Source: Adiantum capillus-veneris
Taxonomy: Eukaryota > Streptophyta > Polypodiopsida > Polypodiales > Pteridaceae
Assembly: GCA_014529385.2 (NCBI GenBank)
Contig: CM043969.1
Location: 22,758,446 to 22,822,445, forward strand
Direction: 5' to 3'
DNA length: 64,000 bases
Below the pieces are notes generated by a model. The model was not told the origin of the DNA, ran no database searches, and saw only the letters and a list, made by a program, of their open reading frames with translations. The position numbers were made by a program, and so were the translations under genes. This document shows positions 46,837 to 56,718 of this stretch, piece by piece (positions within the stretch are counted from its first letter, which is position 1; every line of letters begins with the position of its first letter).

Positions 46837-46960
46837 CTCCCAAGTTTCAACAAGAAGTACAACATCGGCTTTGCTTGTTAGTTCATCAATGCCAACCCCC
46901 ACATTCCATGGGTATCCATTACAATTGCAAAAACATATTTTCAATTGTAACTCGGTCTCA
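46837..46960 (-). pseudogene. LINE ORF2 endonuclease, N-terminal piece
   Basis: LKICFCNCNGYPWNVGVGID and DVVLLVETWEH: the NxNG and ETW(x) motifs at the start of the exonuclease-endonuclease-phosphatase fold of LINE ORF2, which nicks target DNA. The CACTA element starts immediately after WEH. Confidence 0.8.
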
Positions 46961-47911
46961 TAGGTCACACATTCCTATTTGCTCGAGAGACTTGCCTCCT
47001 CGGCACAATTTCTTTATGAGAGTTTTCCTTGTTTTTCTTATTCTTTTCCTCAGATGCCTTGCGACGCATATTTTGTTGCTTAATAGTGCGATCATCACAT
47101 AGAAAACATTTGTATCCCTCAAATAGATCTGACTATTATCAAGGATAATCTTTCACTTGGTCTCATCCGGCATGGTACATACAATTGGCCGTTCTCCCGA
47201 GTGAGGAGCTCCTTGCTTCCCCACTCTATGTGCTCCATAGACCATAACTTTGGATATGCCAAAGTGGGTTTTGAAAATATCTTTGATAGCAATGGCAAGA
47301 GAAGAAGGTGTCTCTAACTTCTCTTCGGGAATTCCACGAATAAAAATGTTCTTGGACCGTCGCTCCCGTTCCTTCAACTCCTCCACATCCACATTTTCAA
47401 TATTCTGTATTGGAACCATAGCTTGCAGTGAGGAATTAGAAACCACATTTCTACCACATACATCAGCCCAAGACTTGTTTGTGCATACATTTTTCATGTC
47501 GCATACATCTAGGCTCATGGTGTCAAATTTCTCCTCTTTCAATACATGGTCATGGTCTACTTTGCTCATCCACTCCTTAAAAGAGTTCAAGTCCACAAGA
47601 GAGCGTTTACATTCCTTGACTTCCTCTTCATATTGCATCAAACCTGATGTTTGCATCTCAAGTGTCCTCTTGAGATTCTCACTCTCAACCACATGTACCC
47701 TTAGTGTGCCATTCTCCATTGCAAGTGCTCGTAAGTCTTCGCCTTGTTTGTTTACGGTCTCTTGCAATGATGCCAAGTATGCCATGATCATGGTTTTTGA
47801 TGTCGTTGGTTGGGTGGTTGTGTTTCTATCTCCACACTTAGGTGATTTTGGATCATTTTCTACAATCGTTGTGGACCTTGTTGAAGAAGAAGAACCCGTG
47901 CCGGAAGACAT
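46958..47911 (-). pseudogene. LINE ORF1 (L1 ORF1p-like)
   Basis: Starts MSSGTGSSSSTRSTT at 47911. A low-complexity N terminus is followed by a long helical segment with Leu/Ile/Val heptad character (SLQETVNKQGEDLRALAMEN, KRTLEMQTSGL), probably a coiled coil, then KERERRSKNIFIRGIPEE and YGAHRVGKQGAPHSGERPIV. The NIFIRGIPE...AHRVG...RPI order is that of the RRM and C-terminal domains of L1 ORF1p (Transposase_22), an RNA chaperone that coats LINE RNA. A TGA near 47153 and a frameshift precede the last part (ILDNSQIYL, then RTIKQQNMRRKA). No CCHC knuckle is visible, unlike ORF1 of many flowering-plant L1s. Confidence 0.7.
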
Positions 47912-47940
47912 TGTATGTAAAATAAGAGATGACAGTCAGT

Positions 47941-48597
47941 TTTCATAAACCTGTTCACTTTGGGAATGATTCTACAGAAATACCTTTCATAACTCTAAAA
48001 GACTATATCTTTAGATCAATGTGTAGAGGGCTTTGTTCTCTTTGATTGAGGTTATGAATCACCCAAGTCGGAGTTTAGATGAAGAAGTTATGATCAAAAG
48101 AGTGAACTGATGTCTACTAGGTAAAAAAACGGTTGCATTTTCTGTTGGAGAGAGAGAGAGAGAGAGATAGAGATAAAGAGGTAGAGATAGAGAGAAATAC
48201 ATAGACAGAAAGAGGGAGAGAGAAAGAGAGATGTAGAGAGAGAGAGATGTAGAGGGGAAGAAGGAGAGAAAGAGAGAGTAGAGATATAAATTGCAATAGA
48301 GTAAGTGGGAATGGGATTTATTATCTTGTTTGGCATGCATATTTACAAGGTTTGAGGGACACCATCGAGAACTATGGTCTTAATAATGGAGTCTTTTTAG
48401 ACTTGCCTAAAGCCATTATCGATCTATTAGCAAGCTTGATAGGAATTGGTGCCAGCTTAGCACTATTAAAACTACTCCACTATTCTTTGCAAATAAACAA
48501 TATTCTAAACCACGGGTGTAGTTACTTGAGTGCATTTTTTCAAAGACTAATAGAAGTAGTAATCAAAGATTTAATGTCTATCTATCTCTACGCTCTC

Positions 48598-48643
<46 letters not shown>

Positions 48644-48660
48644 AAAGGGGTAGATATAGA
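47941..48660. other. GA-rich DNA upstream of the LINE
   Basis: Imperfect GAGA-rich tract 48148-48280 and a pure GA tract about 48599-48640. Part of it is probably the LINE 5' UTR; its exact start cannot be placed. Confidence 0.5.
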
Positions 48661-50510
48661 GAGAGATATAAAGGGGTAGATGAATACGTATGTTTAGATT
48701 TAGGTATACGTATGTTTAGGTGTAGAGAGAGGATTGGATGTAGACATGTAGACGTACGCAGATTAGATATAGCACTAGGTCTTGATACTTATCAACCTTT
48801 AATATAGATATCAGGTGAGAGACCATCTGGTGGGGAGAAGCCATCACATTCTTCTTTTGGTTGGTTCACGTCCCAGATGGGCTCCCATCCACGGTGGATT
48901 TCACTTCTAGTGGACCCAGTCTTGAGGCAATAAGTTCAAGCATTAAAATTAAGCTTATCTGTAGCTAGTTTTTTTGTGAGCATCAATGTAGGTTTCTCTT
49001 TGCTATTTGCAGGCATGGCTTGGGCCTACACCTATGGAGGTGCCGGACCATCTACCCAGGTTCCTCCATCTCGCTGGTAGATCCAGAGCTCCAGTGGAAA
49101 GTCTCTTTACGAGAAGAGTACATCCGTTTGACAGAGGGATTGTTTGGCTGCTACACTCCACAATAGCTTGCGGCCTATGGTCTTTCTTAGTAGATCAGGC
49201 CATGGGGAAGCTAGCAAGGGACTCCCTACATCCAGAGCCTCACACCGATAGCACCTTCTTCTATAATCCCTTCTTATTGACCTACTCCGTTTCCATCATA
49301 GGGTCCCACTCCCCTTCCATTGTAGGGTCCCACTCCCCTTCCATTGGAGGGCCCCATGCCACTCCATTCTACTCCTTCCCTTGGGCATCATCCACACACC
49401 GGTAGCGCGCGTGACACTCATTTTAGGACAGTGAGCACCGAGAGAGGCGGAGCAATGGGAATCCTATGGCTTGGCTTGTTTTGGTGGTGGTGGTGGTGGG
49501 GGGGAACAGACTCGCCTATTTTAAAGAGTGCCATCCTAGATAGAGAGGACGAGCACCCGTGCCAGACATGCATGGATGCTACTATAGAGTAAAGTATGAC
49601 GGCAAAGTGGACTTTGGTACATCATAGGGTAAGACATTTTGATGCCATCTTTAGATTCTTATATACTCAACAATGCCTCCAACGAGCATTTTTTGGCACA
49701 ATGATTGGAAGGCTACATTAAAACATTTTTGACAATAAGGAATGAAGTATATGGCATGCAACCGCCAACCAAGTCACAAATCAAGACAAGAGCTATCACA
49801 AACATGACAGATGTAGTGTGGGAGTGGGCCATACAGGAAAAGGACAACCAAGCTACAATGGGCTCATTCTATAGACAAGAGCGCTAAGCTTCCCACACAC
49901 TATGGTTCAGGAGGCAAAGCACCTTGGAAGGACAAATATATAATTTTTTTAAAATTGAAGCCTACACTATTTTAAAAAGGTTCTAGTTTATGAATTTATT
50001 TTTTTATTGTTGCTAACTTAGCAAAATATCACTCTAAGTCGCCCAATCAGAGAGATGGTCAAGTATCAAGAGGGCAATGGTTTTTGGATAACCATCACAT
50101 TTCAGTACCATCACGAGCAGTTCAACTCAGTAGTCGGATCTCTACATGCGATAAGTCTAAACAAATATTGTATCAATTGTCTTGAGTTGTTAATCTGTTT
50201 AATTTGGCTTTGGATAATGTAGAGTCAGGGTGATCAAATGTATGAACCTTTGATGACGATGACAAGAAGCAGGAGAACTTGGACATATCAAAAATTATTT
50301 GTAGTCTTTTAAAGTCCCAATGTGGCAAAAGAAAAACTCTAGGAGCATATGTGTATACAACTGCACTAAAATTTCCATCTTATTTATAATTTTTTAAAAT
50401 TCTTGGTCTTTTTCACTTTAAATTGTCAAGGTAAGATTTATTCAAACTCTATTGTTTATTTTTTTGTACATTTTTCCAAAATGTAATTGATGTTTCAATT
50501 GTTTTATGTA
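48661..50510. other. No recognised gene; short tandem repeats
   Basis: Includes a ~27-bp tandem repeat (TAGGGTCCCACTCCCCTTCCAT, 49298-49350), a GGT/G tract at 49482-49506, and unassigned open frames: 49007-49405, opening after an acceptor-like TTTGCAG, and 49705-49887 (EGYIKTFLTIRNEVYGMQPP). Neither shows a family I recognise. Confidence 0.35.
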
Positions 50511-50512
50511 GG

Positions 50513-50580
50513 TCAAAAATAAAGGTGCTCCTTTGGGCCACCCAAAATTGGGTGGCCCAAATGGGCACCTTTATTTTTGA
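50513..50580. repeat. 68-bp near-perfect palindrome
   Basis: Two 33-nt arms (50513-50545 and 50548-50580) with two mismatches, around a 2-nt centre. Arms read TCAAAAATAAAGGTGC..., then TTTGGGCCACCCAA. It could be a head-to-head junction of terminal inverted repeats or a hairpin-forming site. Confidence 0.9.
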
Positions 50581-50584
50581 ATAG

Positions 50585-51598
50585 GTGCATAGCATTAATA
50601 TCCGTGGTAATAGATGCAATCATACGCGGGGTAATACCTGCACTATTATCGTGCATATTTTTAACAAACCATTGTCGTGCTTATTGCCACTTCTATTACC
50701 GCCAACTCAATTTTTTCTCCCTCCTTTTTCATTTGTTATTCCGCGGTAATAAGAGTGCTTCTCAATTTTTCCTCTTATAGTGTCTTGGAGGTGGAGCAAG
50801 CTAGCAACACAAAAAATGACGAGACTGTTTTTTGGCACGATGCTTTTTTTTTCCACGTTTGCACGATAAAAAATACTCTTAATAGTTAATTTTTAGATCT
50901 CTTCTCACAGTGTCTACACTCCTGGTGAACAGAAATAGCTTGGTTTCTAGCTACGCACAAGTGCGCAACCTTTAGACCATGTGAACTGGCTTATACGGGT
51001 TGCCTCAATTCCATATAGCAACCTCAACCTCATCTCTAGGCTTATGTTGCGAGCAGTGAGCTTTGTATCTAAACATTGGGGGTGAAATCGCTAGGTCGCA
51101 GGGATAGTAAACAGGAATATCATTCACTTCTTCACGTTGTCCTGTAGCTCCGCTATCATTAAAAGAAAAAGAGCAGAGAAATGCAAGATAAGCTTCTTTA
51201 AAGCCTACACCTTTAGTGAGTAGTGATCAAGGCTTGTTAACAAGCCAAGCTTAATGACTAGTGTATGCCAGATGTGGCTTAAAAGGGCCAACTGATACCT
51301 TAATGATGCTAAAAAGGACTATGCTTGAAGTGAGCACAGATGGGAGATCATGATCTAAAACTGTAGTGCTTGAAGTGAGCACAGATGGGAGATTATAATC
51401 TAAAATTGCAGTGCTCTATCGGCCTGTCTTTACAGCTCGTCGATTGGAGCTACGATGAAGAAGTTATGGCAGTTTGAAGTTTAAGTCGATTACAAATCCA
51501 TACCGGATTGGGCACCTGCAACTAAGATGACAGAATTGAAATGAATGTATGGGCCTGAAGTGCTCACTCTGAGGAGGGCGTCGGTCTTTTCAGATCAA
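50585..51598. other. No recognised gene
   Basis: Mixed sequence with a ~57-bp duplicated phrase (GTGCTTGAAGTGAGCACAGATGGGAGAT, near 51322 and 51367). No coding signature. Confidence 0.4.
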
Positions 51599-52963
51599 TG
51601 ATGGGAGTCCCGGTCGCCAAGATATTGGCCGATGAAGATTTATCGAGGGCCGGTTCCGCACCAATCCAGCCCGCTCTGTCGGAGTGCCATCTGGGAGTTT
51701 TTGTCTATCGACCGGGATTTGGAATGCAATGATTGCGGGGCAATGCCAACACAACTGCGGCTTGCTGAAGAAAAATGAGCTACTAGGCAATGCTTGGCTG
51801 ATGTGTATACTAAATGTGATGCCGTTGTCAGGAGTTTTTTGGAGCAAGGAATTGCGCATATATACATACACATGCATGGTGCATCAAATAAAGGATTGCT
51901 CATTTTCCAGATCCAGGTGGTTACGTGGGGCCTACATGTGAACAGGTAGGACAGGGTGTACATAGTGCAGCGATTTTCACTATTACCAATACCAGTGTGT
52001 TTTTTCTACAATAAGGAGGAGTTGGTAGTGCGTAAAAATTCTCGAGGAAGCTATCTGCGGGCCGACGACATGAGGTAAGCAGGTACGTCACATGGCATAT
52101 AGTGGCGTCAGGAGGTCGAATGGGGTCAATATTTGCACGTGGAGAAGTACGGACACAACGTGGATGTTTCCTTGTGATAATTATGCAGAAAGGTCATCAT
52201 GAGGACCATATTTTAGGGCCACTTCACGTGGTGGCGGGATGCATTATTGGAAAAAGCTGACTGCCACGTGTGCGGATGATGCAAAAAAGGTGACAACTAT
52301 GCACTGCGAGGTCAGTTTTTGGCCTGTTTGGGGTCCATTTGAGGTCATCTAAAAGGCCAAGGGTGCCCAACTAATAAATATAAGTGTGGGAACTGAAAAA
52401 ACAGAGAGAAGACCAGAAAAAACATGGAGAGAACAGGAGGAACAGCCGCAGGTGTGTTTTTGGAGCCTGTTTTGGCCATAAACTGCTCATCCAAGGTCGG
52501 ATTTGAGCACTTTGACATTGTAGACTAGGGTTTTGGGCCATTCCGGACGCGATGGCGCTATCCATTTTTCCAAATTCCTCACTCTTTTTCTGATGTTTTG
52601 TCTGTGTAAGTTTCTCCTATGAGCGAAGCTTCTGCTCCACTTTGTGATTGTATTTGGCAGGTTTTACCTATATTGTGTGAGCTATTTGCCCCATTGGTGT
52701 TGGCCCAAGCTCTATTGTATCTAAACATCAGAAATTCTCCTCCTTTGAGCTGTTTTTTTTGGGTGTGTGTGTGTGTGTGTGTCTCTCTGTGTGGAGTGGG
52801 TAAACGGATAGTCTCTCTCCTCTCGCTCCATCGAATGTGTTCCCTGTCTCGGCCAGGTGGATTGTGTAAGCCGAGTGGTGCCCCATAGTGTGTGTGTGTA
52901 TCATTCCAAGAGTGTGTGTCAGGTCAGTATAGAGGCGTTCTGTGTATTTCCATCCTGCTCACA
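51599..52963 (+). repeat. Probable 5' LTR of element C
   Basis: Starts TGATGGGAGTCCC and ends near GCTCACA just before the PBS. A TATA-like AAATATAAG is near 52376, a TG tract at about 52762-52781, and a U5 block GAGTGGTGCCCC at about 52875-52886. Confidence 0.45.
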
Positions 52964-52967
52964 TTCT

Positions 52968-52987
52968 TTTGGTGCCCCCACGGAGGA
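52968..52987 (+). other. Primer-binding site of element C
   Basis: TTTGGTGCCCCCACGGAGGA, differing by one base (ACGG for ACTG) from that of element B. Confidence 0.65.
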
Positions 52988-53105
52988 TCTTCTTTGAGTA
53001 CCTTCTGCTTCGAGCTTCGAGCTTCGAGATTCGGGGTTGCAGATTGCAGTGATATACTAGGAGTGGTGTCACTTGAATTTGTTGTGGGTATGCATCACTT
53101 GGCGC

Positions 53106-54424
53106 TGATGGGGGCTTTTCACAAGCCAAGCTCCCATACCCCTCTTCTCTCGTCCCCACCCCATGAAAACCCCCTCTTAGGGAGGGAGTGATAAAAAAGC
53201 ATTGGAAAAAAGTAAGGAAAAAATAAAGTATGATTATGTAAATATATAAGAAAGGTAAAATAGGCCACCTCATGCCTGCGGGGTAGCCCATCCCCACCTT
53301 GCCTCCTTTTTCTTCACTGTTGCCCCGCCGGGTGTCCCTTTTCCTCTCCTCCACTCAAAAGGTCAACCCCCTCTCTCTTCCCCTTGTCCTTTCTCCTTTC
53401 TCTCTCCCGTCAAGCTACCCCACCTCTCACCAATAATGAATTGTAACTCACCAATATTGCACCCTAACTCACATGCAACTTACCCTATCTTCCAAAATAG
53501 TATACCCCACGCCCTCTTTCTCTCTCCTATCATATCCCATGACCCAAATACCCCCCTCTCTCTCTAAAGGGCGCCATGTCTCTTGTCTTGTATCTAAATA
53601 ACCTCCCCCACACTCACACACACTCAGTTTCACTGAAAAAAGTGCCCACAGACCCATCCCCACCCGGTGGTTACCTGATTTTTCTTGGGTTCACACACAT
53701 CTGCACACGGATTCACCTCTGAACACACTCCCCTCTCCCCCCTCTTGTAATTACTTTATTCTCCATCTCACCTCTCACTTTTTTCATCAACCCATCTCTC
53801 TCTCTTAGTCTCTCTCTCATGAGACTGCTGTTCTGGCACATATACACACAGCCAGACAAGTGGGGCCCACAGTCACATGGCCTATGTAGATAATGATTTC
53901 TTCATTTCTAAATTCTAGAATTTCTCCCCCCTCCTCCCCTATATAAAGAGGGGTCACCATCACACTAAGGACACAACATCACCAAAGAACACACTATGCA
54001 CTGTGTGTGCCTAGTGCACACACACACACCCACACCATCACCATCACCATCACCGCAATCACCATGCTTGTTTTGAGCATGACCTCTACACCCTTGGATA
54101 TGGAAGATGAAGGGCAACTAAATGAGGGATGATGGCCATAATTCTCGTGCGAGTCTTCGCCATCAACTCCCACCTATCCGCCATGTGCTCTACCACTCTC
54201 TCCCTTCTCATTCCCCTACCCTACGCTCCCCATTTCATCGCCTAATTCTCTAAATAAAGCTTGAGGTTTTGTGAGTATGTTTTCTTGCAATGTTTTGCCC
54301 ATGTGAGGTGTGCAGAATCGCCACCTAGTCTTGTGTTTTGGAGTGAGCTTGTGTATGTGTGAAGGGTGTGCGGATTCGCCATCCTTTTGTTGTGCCTAAG
54401 TACTAAGCCTCTATACCCCCTCCC

Positions 54425-54468
<44 letters not shown>

Positions 54469-54681
54469 ACTTGATCTCATTCCCTTTCCTCTTCATCATT
54501 ACTCCCAAGCATCCATCTCTCTTGGATGAAAACTTTGTTATGGTGGTGTGTTGTTTGCGTCCTAGCCGCTGAAGCTAGGTGGTGCCCCCTGTTTGCTTTA
54601 CCATGATAGGCTCGAGGCGCGCCATTCGGTCCCCGGTGTTTTAGAGGCCGTCGAGGTTCGGGGTTCACTTTGCTCCCGTCA
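53106..54681 (+). repeat. 5' LTR of element B
   Basis: TGATGGGGGC...CTCCCGTCA. Includes a TATA box, CA/CACCAT repeats near 54017-54060, a CT tract (54429-54463) and the U5 block GCGTCCTAG..GCTAGGTGGTGCCCC (54556-54588). Confidence 0.96.
53939..53948 (+). promoter_or_regulatory. TATA box of element B LTR
   Basis: CTATATAAAG, 740 bp before the LTR end; the same site is at 61657-61666 in the 3' LTR. Confidence 0.7.
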
Positions 54682-54700
54682 TTTGGTGCCCCCACTGAGG
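54682..54700 (+). other. Primer-binding site of element B
   Basis: TTTGGTGCCCCCACTGAGG abuts the LTR end; shared with A (inverted) and C. It starts with the TGG expected opposite a tRNA CCA end two bases in. The tRNA is not identified. Confidence 0.75.
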
Positions 54701-54754
54701 ATCTTTTCATGAAACCCTTCAGTTTACAAGACTGAAACCCTTAAACTATTGTGA

Positions 54755-55018
54755 ATGGATGAATGGCTAGAAGGATTTGCTAATTGGACGACAGAAGAAG
54801 AAGAGCTCCAAGCACAACTAGACGAACTCCACATCTCCATCGAAGCTCGAGTGCCAGGCGTAACGGTAATCGATTTGCAGTGGGAGAGTCAACCAACACG
54901 CCAAACCCAGTGGATATACATAGACCAAGTGCCAAGAAGAAGAAGGAGAAGGTCGAAACCATGTCCGCAACCTACAACCAACCCACAACAACAAAATGGA
55001 AGGAGCTCTACACAATAG
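54755..55018 (+). CDS. Leader ORF upstream of gag (MDEWL protein)
   Basis: 87 residues beginning MDEWLEGFANWTTEEEELQA, with a polar middle and an Arg-rich tail (PRRRRRRSKP). It matches the inverted leader start of element A (MDEWLKEFSNWRTEE), so selection for coding is plausible. Extra ORFs ahead of gag are known in Tat/Ogre-type elements; whether this one is homologous is not established. Function unknown. It ends 522 bp before the gag ATG; whether it was once longer cannot be told. Confidence 0.55.
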   Translation: MDEWLEGFANWTTEEEELQAQLDELHISIEARVPGVTVIDLQWESQPTRQTQWIYIDQVPRRRRRRSKPCPQPTTNPQQQNGRSSTQ

Positions 55019-55456
55019 AGAATCAACACTATTCTACTTTGAGAATCGGGTAACTCAAGTCACCGAGGTAATTATCACAGTCAATTTTCAAGTCGCACCT
55101 GATGCTGCAGCACTAATAACGGAAGCATTGGCTCACACTCTCACTAGAGAAACTAGGGATCTACTGAGTTTGTTTCAGGAAAGAACACCAACCTCTCCCA
55201 CGAGCTTGGACAGTGACTAAGCACCTCTAAGCTTCACATGAATCAGTACAACCTACCTCAAGACAGATCACACATACCAACACGTGTACGCTCAATCAAG
55301 GTAATATTGGATTTGAAGGCTCACTACCAGCACGTCATTGACACCATGCCGGTTGGGGAGCGGTTTTTGGAGGTTCTAGCATCAGATCAACCATTTGTCT
55401 TACCTTTGGTACAAGGCAATGTACCGTTTGAAGTTTTAATCTATGTCCTAGTATAA
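54996..55456 (+). other. Two further short leader frames
   Basis: 54996-55220 (MEGALHNRESTLFYFENRVT) overlaps the MDEWL frame by 23 bp; 55238-55456 (MNQYNLPQDRSHIPTRVRSI) follows. They may be continuations of one frameshifted leader protein. No known domain. Confidence 0.35.
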
Positions 55457-55539
55457 GAGGGTATACACGCCTCCTTGTAAAGAAGAAAAAAACTTTTGCA
55501 AGTTAAGCAGTGTGTCTTTCTAGCTCTCTCTCAGTAATC

Positions 55540-56718
55540 ATGGCAAGTGTAGCATTTCCAACATTTAAAGGAAAGAAGGGGGAGGATTTGGTAACAGACT
55601 TCCTAGATGACTTTGAAGTAGCATGTGTAGTGAGCAACAAAGATACGGATGAATCCCGGGTTAGAATCTTTAAGCATCTCATGAAGCTAGAAGCTAGATC
55701 ATGGTACAATGCACTTCCACAGTAAACCAAGGATGACTGGGAACCCTTAAAAACCGCTTTTAAGAGGCGCTTTGGGGGAGGTACCACTTCAGAAAAGTTG
55801 TGGGACAAGTTGAGAGACTTGAAGCAGGAGGGTCTTTTAGAATATGCCACCTATGAGTCCAAATTTGTGGATTTGTGGGAATGGTGGGTTGAGTCACTAG
55901 CTAGGGGGGAAGCTGCACCTGATTTCCTAAAAAAAGATCGGTTCACGCATGGCTTATGGCCGCTTCTCAAGGAGAAGGTGAAAGGTAGATTCCCGGCTAC
56001 GTACGAGTTAGCCGTTGAGATTGCTCGCCTTAAAGACAAGAAGCTGCAAATGAAAGCCAAAGAAACCGAGTCAACAGAATCAGGAACATCGCGTCGACCA
56101 ACAACTACGACAACCACCATTCCACCACCACCACCGGCTCTTGGGGTAAGAGATGACCAACAAGATATGTTGGCCCATATTACTGACCAACTGCAGAATT
56201 TGTCTGTCCACTTAATACAACAAGGGAGGAGTCAAGAAAGAGATCAAGACCCTGGAAGAGCACGACGACAAAACAGGGAGTATCATTGCTACAACTGCGG
56301 AGAAGACGGTCACGGTATGTACTATTGTCCCAAACCACGACAAAACTATAATAGAGGAGGTAGGAGGAACCAATTGTCACCCCCTAGAGAAAGAACACCC
56401 CCACCCCGAGCACCACCCCCACCAACACAAATTCTACTTCCACCCCAGACACCACTACAAGCATCCATCCCACCTCTTCCACCAGCCCCACCACCTGATC
56501 GCCCTGTAAACATCATAAGGCTAGAAGAGAAAGGAAAAGCCATAGTAGTGGATCCACCCAGAGCAAAGGAGAGGGACAAGGGTAAGGAGAAGGTAACCTT
56601 TTTAGAACCACTTGAAGCCATGACTGTGAAAAGAGCTAGGAGGGAGAAAGCTACACAATCAGATGATGAGAGAAGCATGAGAGGAGAAACTAGCAAGAAG
56701 CCATCCAGGCCACGATGA
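55540..56718 (+). pseudogene. gag: Gag of element B
   Basis: Starts MASVAFPTFKGKKGEDLVTDF at 55540, the same start as in element A. One in-frame TAA (55723-55725) interrupts an otherwise open 392-codon frame. Core matches the retrotransposon gag fold (YESKFVDLWEWW, RFPATYELAVEIAR), then a Pro-rich linker, a coiled stretch (DQQDMLAHITDQLQNLSVHL), a CCHC zinc knuckle CYNCGEDGHGMYYC (about residues 250-263), a Pro-rich region and a basic tail. Gag forms the particle and binds RNA. The frame ends at TGA 56716-56718, and pol continues in the same frame. Confidence 0.93.
56716..56718 (+). promoter_or_regulatory. In-frame UGA between gag and pol (possible readthrough site)
   Basis: A single UGA separates gag and pol in one frame; element A has UGA at the same place (19885-19887), followed by CGG there and AAA here. 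Readthrough would yield Gag-Pol, as in some retroelements; not shown by sequence alone. Confidence 0.5.

Larger units (their letters stand above)
35850..47940 (-). mobile_element. L1-type LINE, split by a CACTA insertion and truncated in its RT
   Basis: Minus-strand order: ORF1 (47911 to about 46958), the start of the ORF2 endonuclease (46960 to 46837), the 9.5-kb CACTA insertion, the rest of the endonuclease (37344 to about 36500), and a linker plus the first RT residues to about 35850. The RT catalytic part and the poly-A end are missing, an unusual 3' truncation for a LINE. Reading WEH on one side of the CACTA and ETQRTNG on the other is in frame if one ATG copy is dropped. Confidence 0.85.

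Noticed and set aside
49007-49405. 132-residue plus-strand frame after an acceptor-like TTTGCAG
   Set aside because: No family recognised and the second half is a short tandem repeat (TCCCACTCCCCTTCCAT); coding nature unsupported.
52959-53354. 130-residue minus-strand frame, found again at 60680-61072
   Set aside because: Both lie in or at the edge of the two LTR copies of element B; duplication of the LTR, not conservation of a gene, explains the pair.
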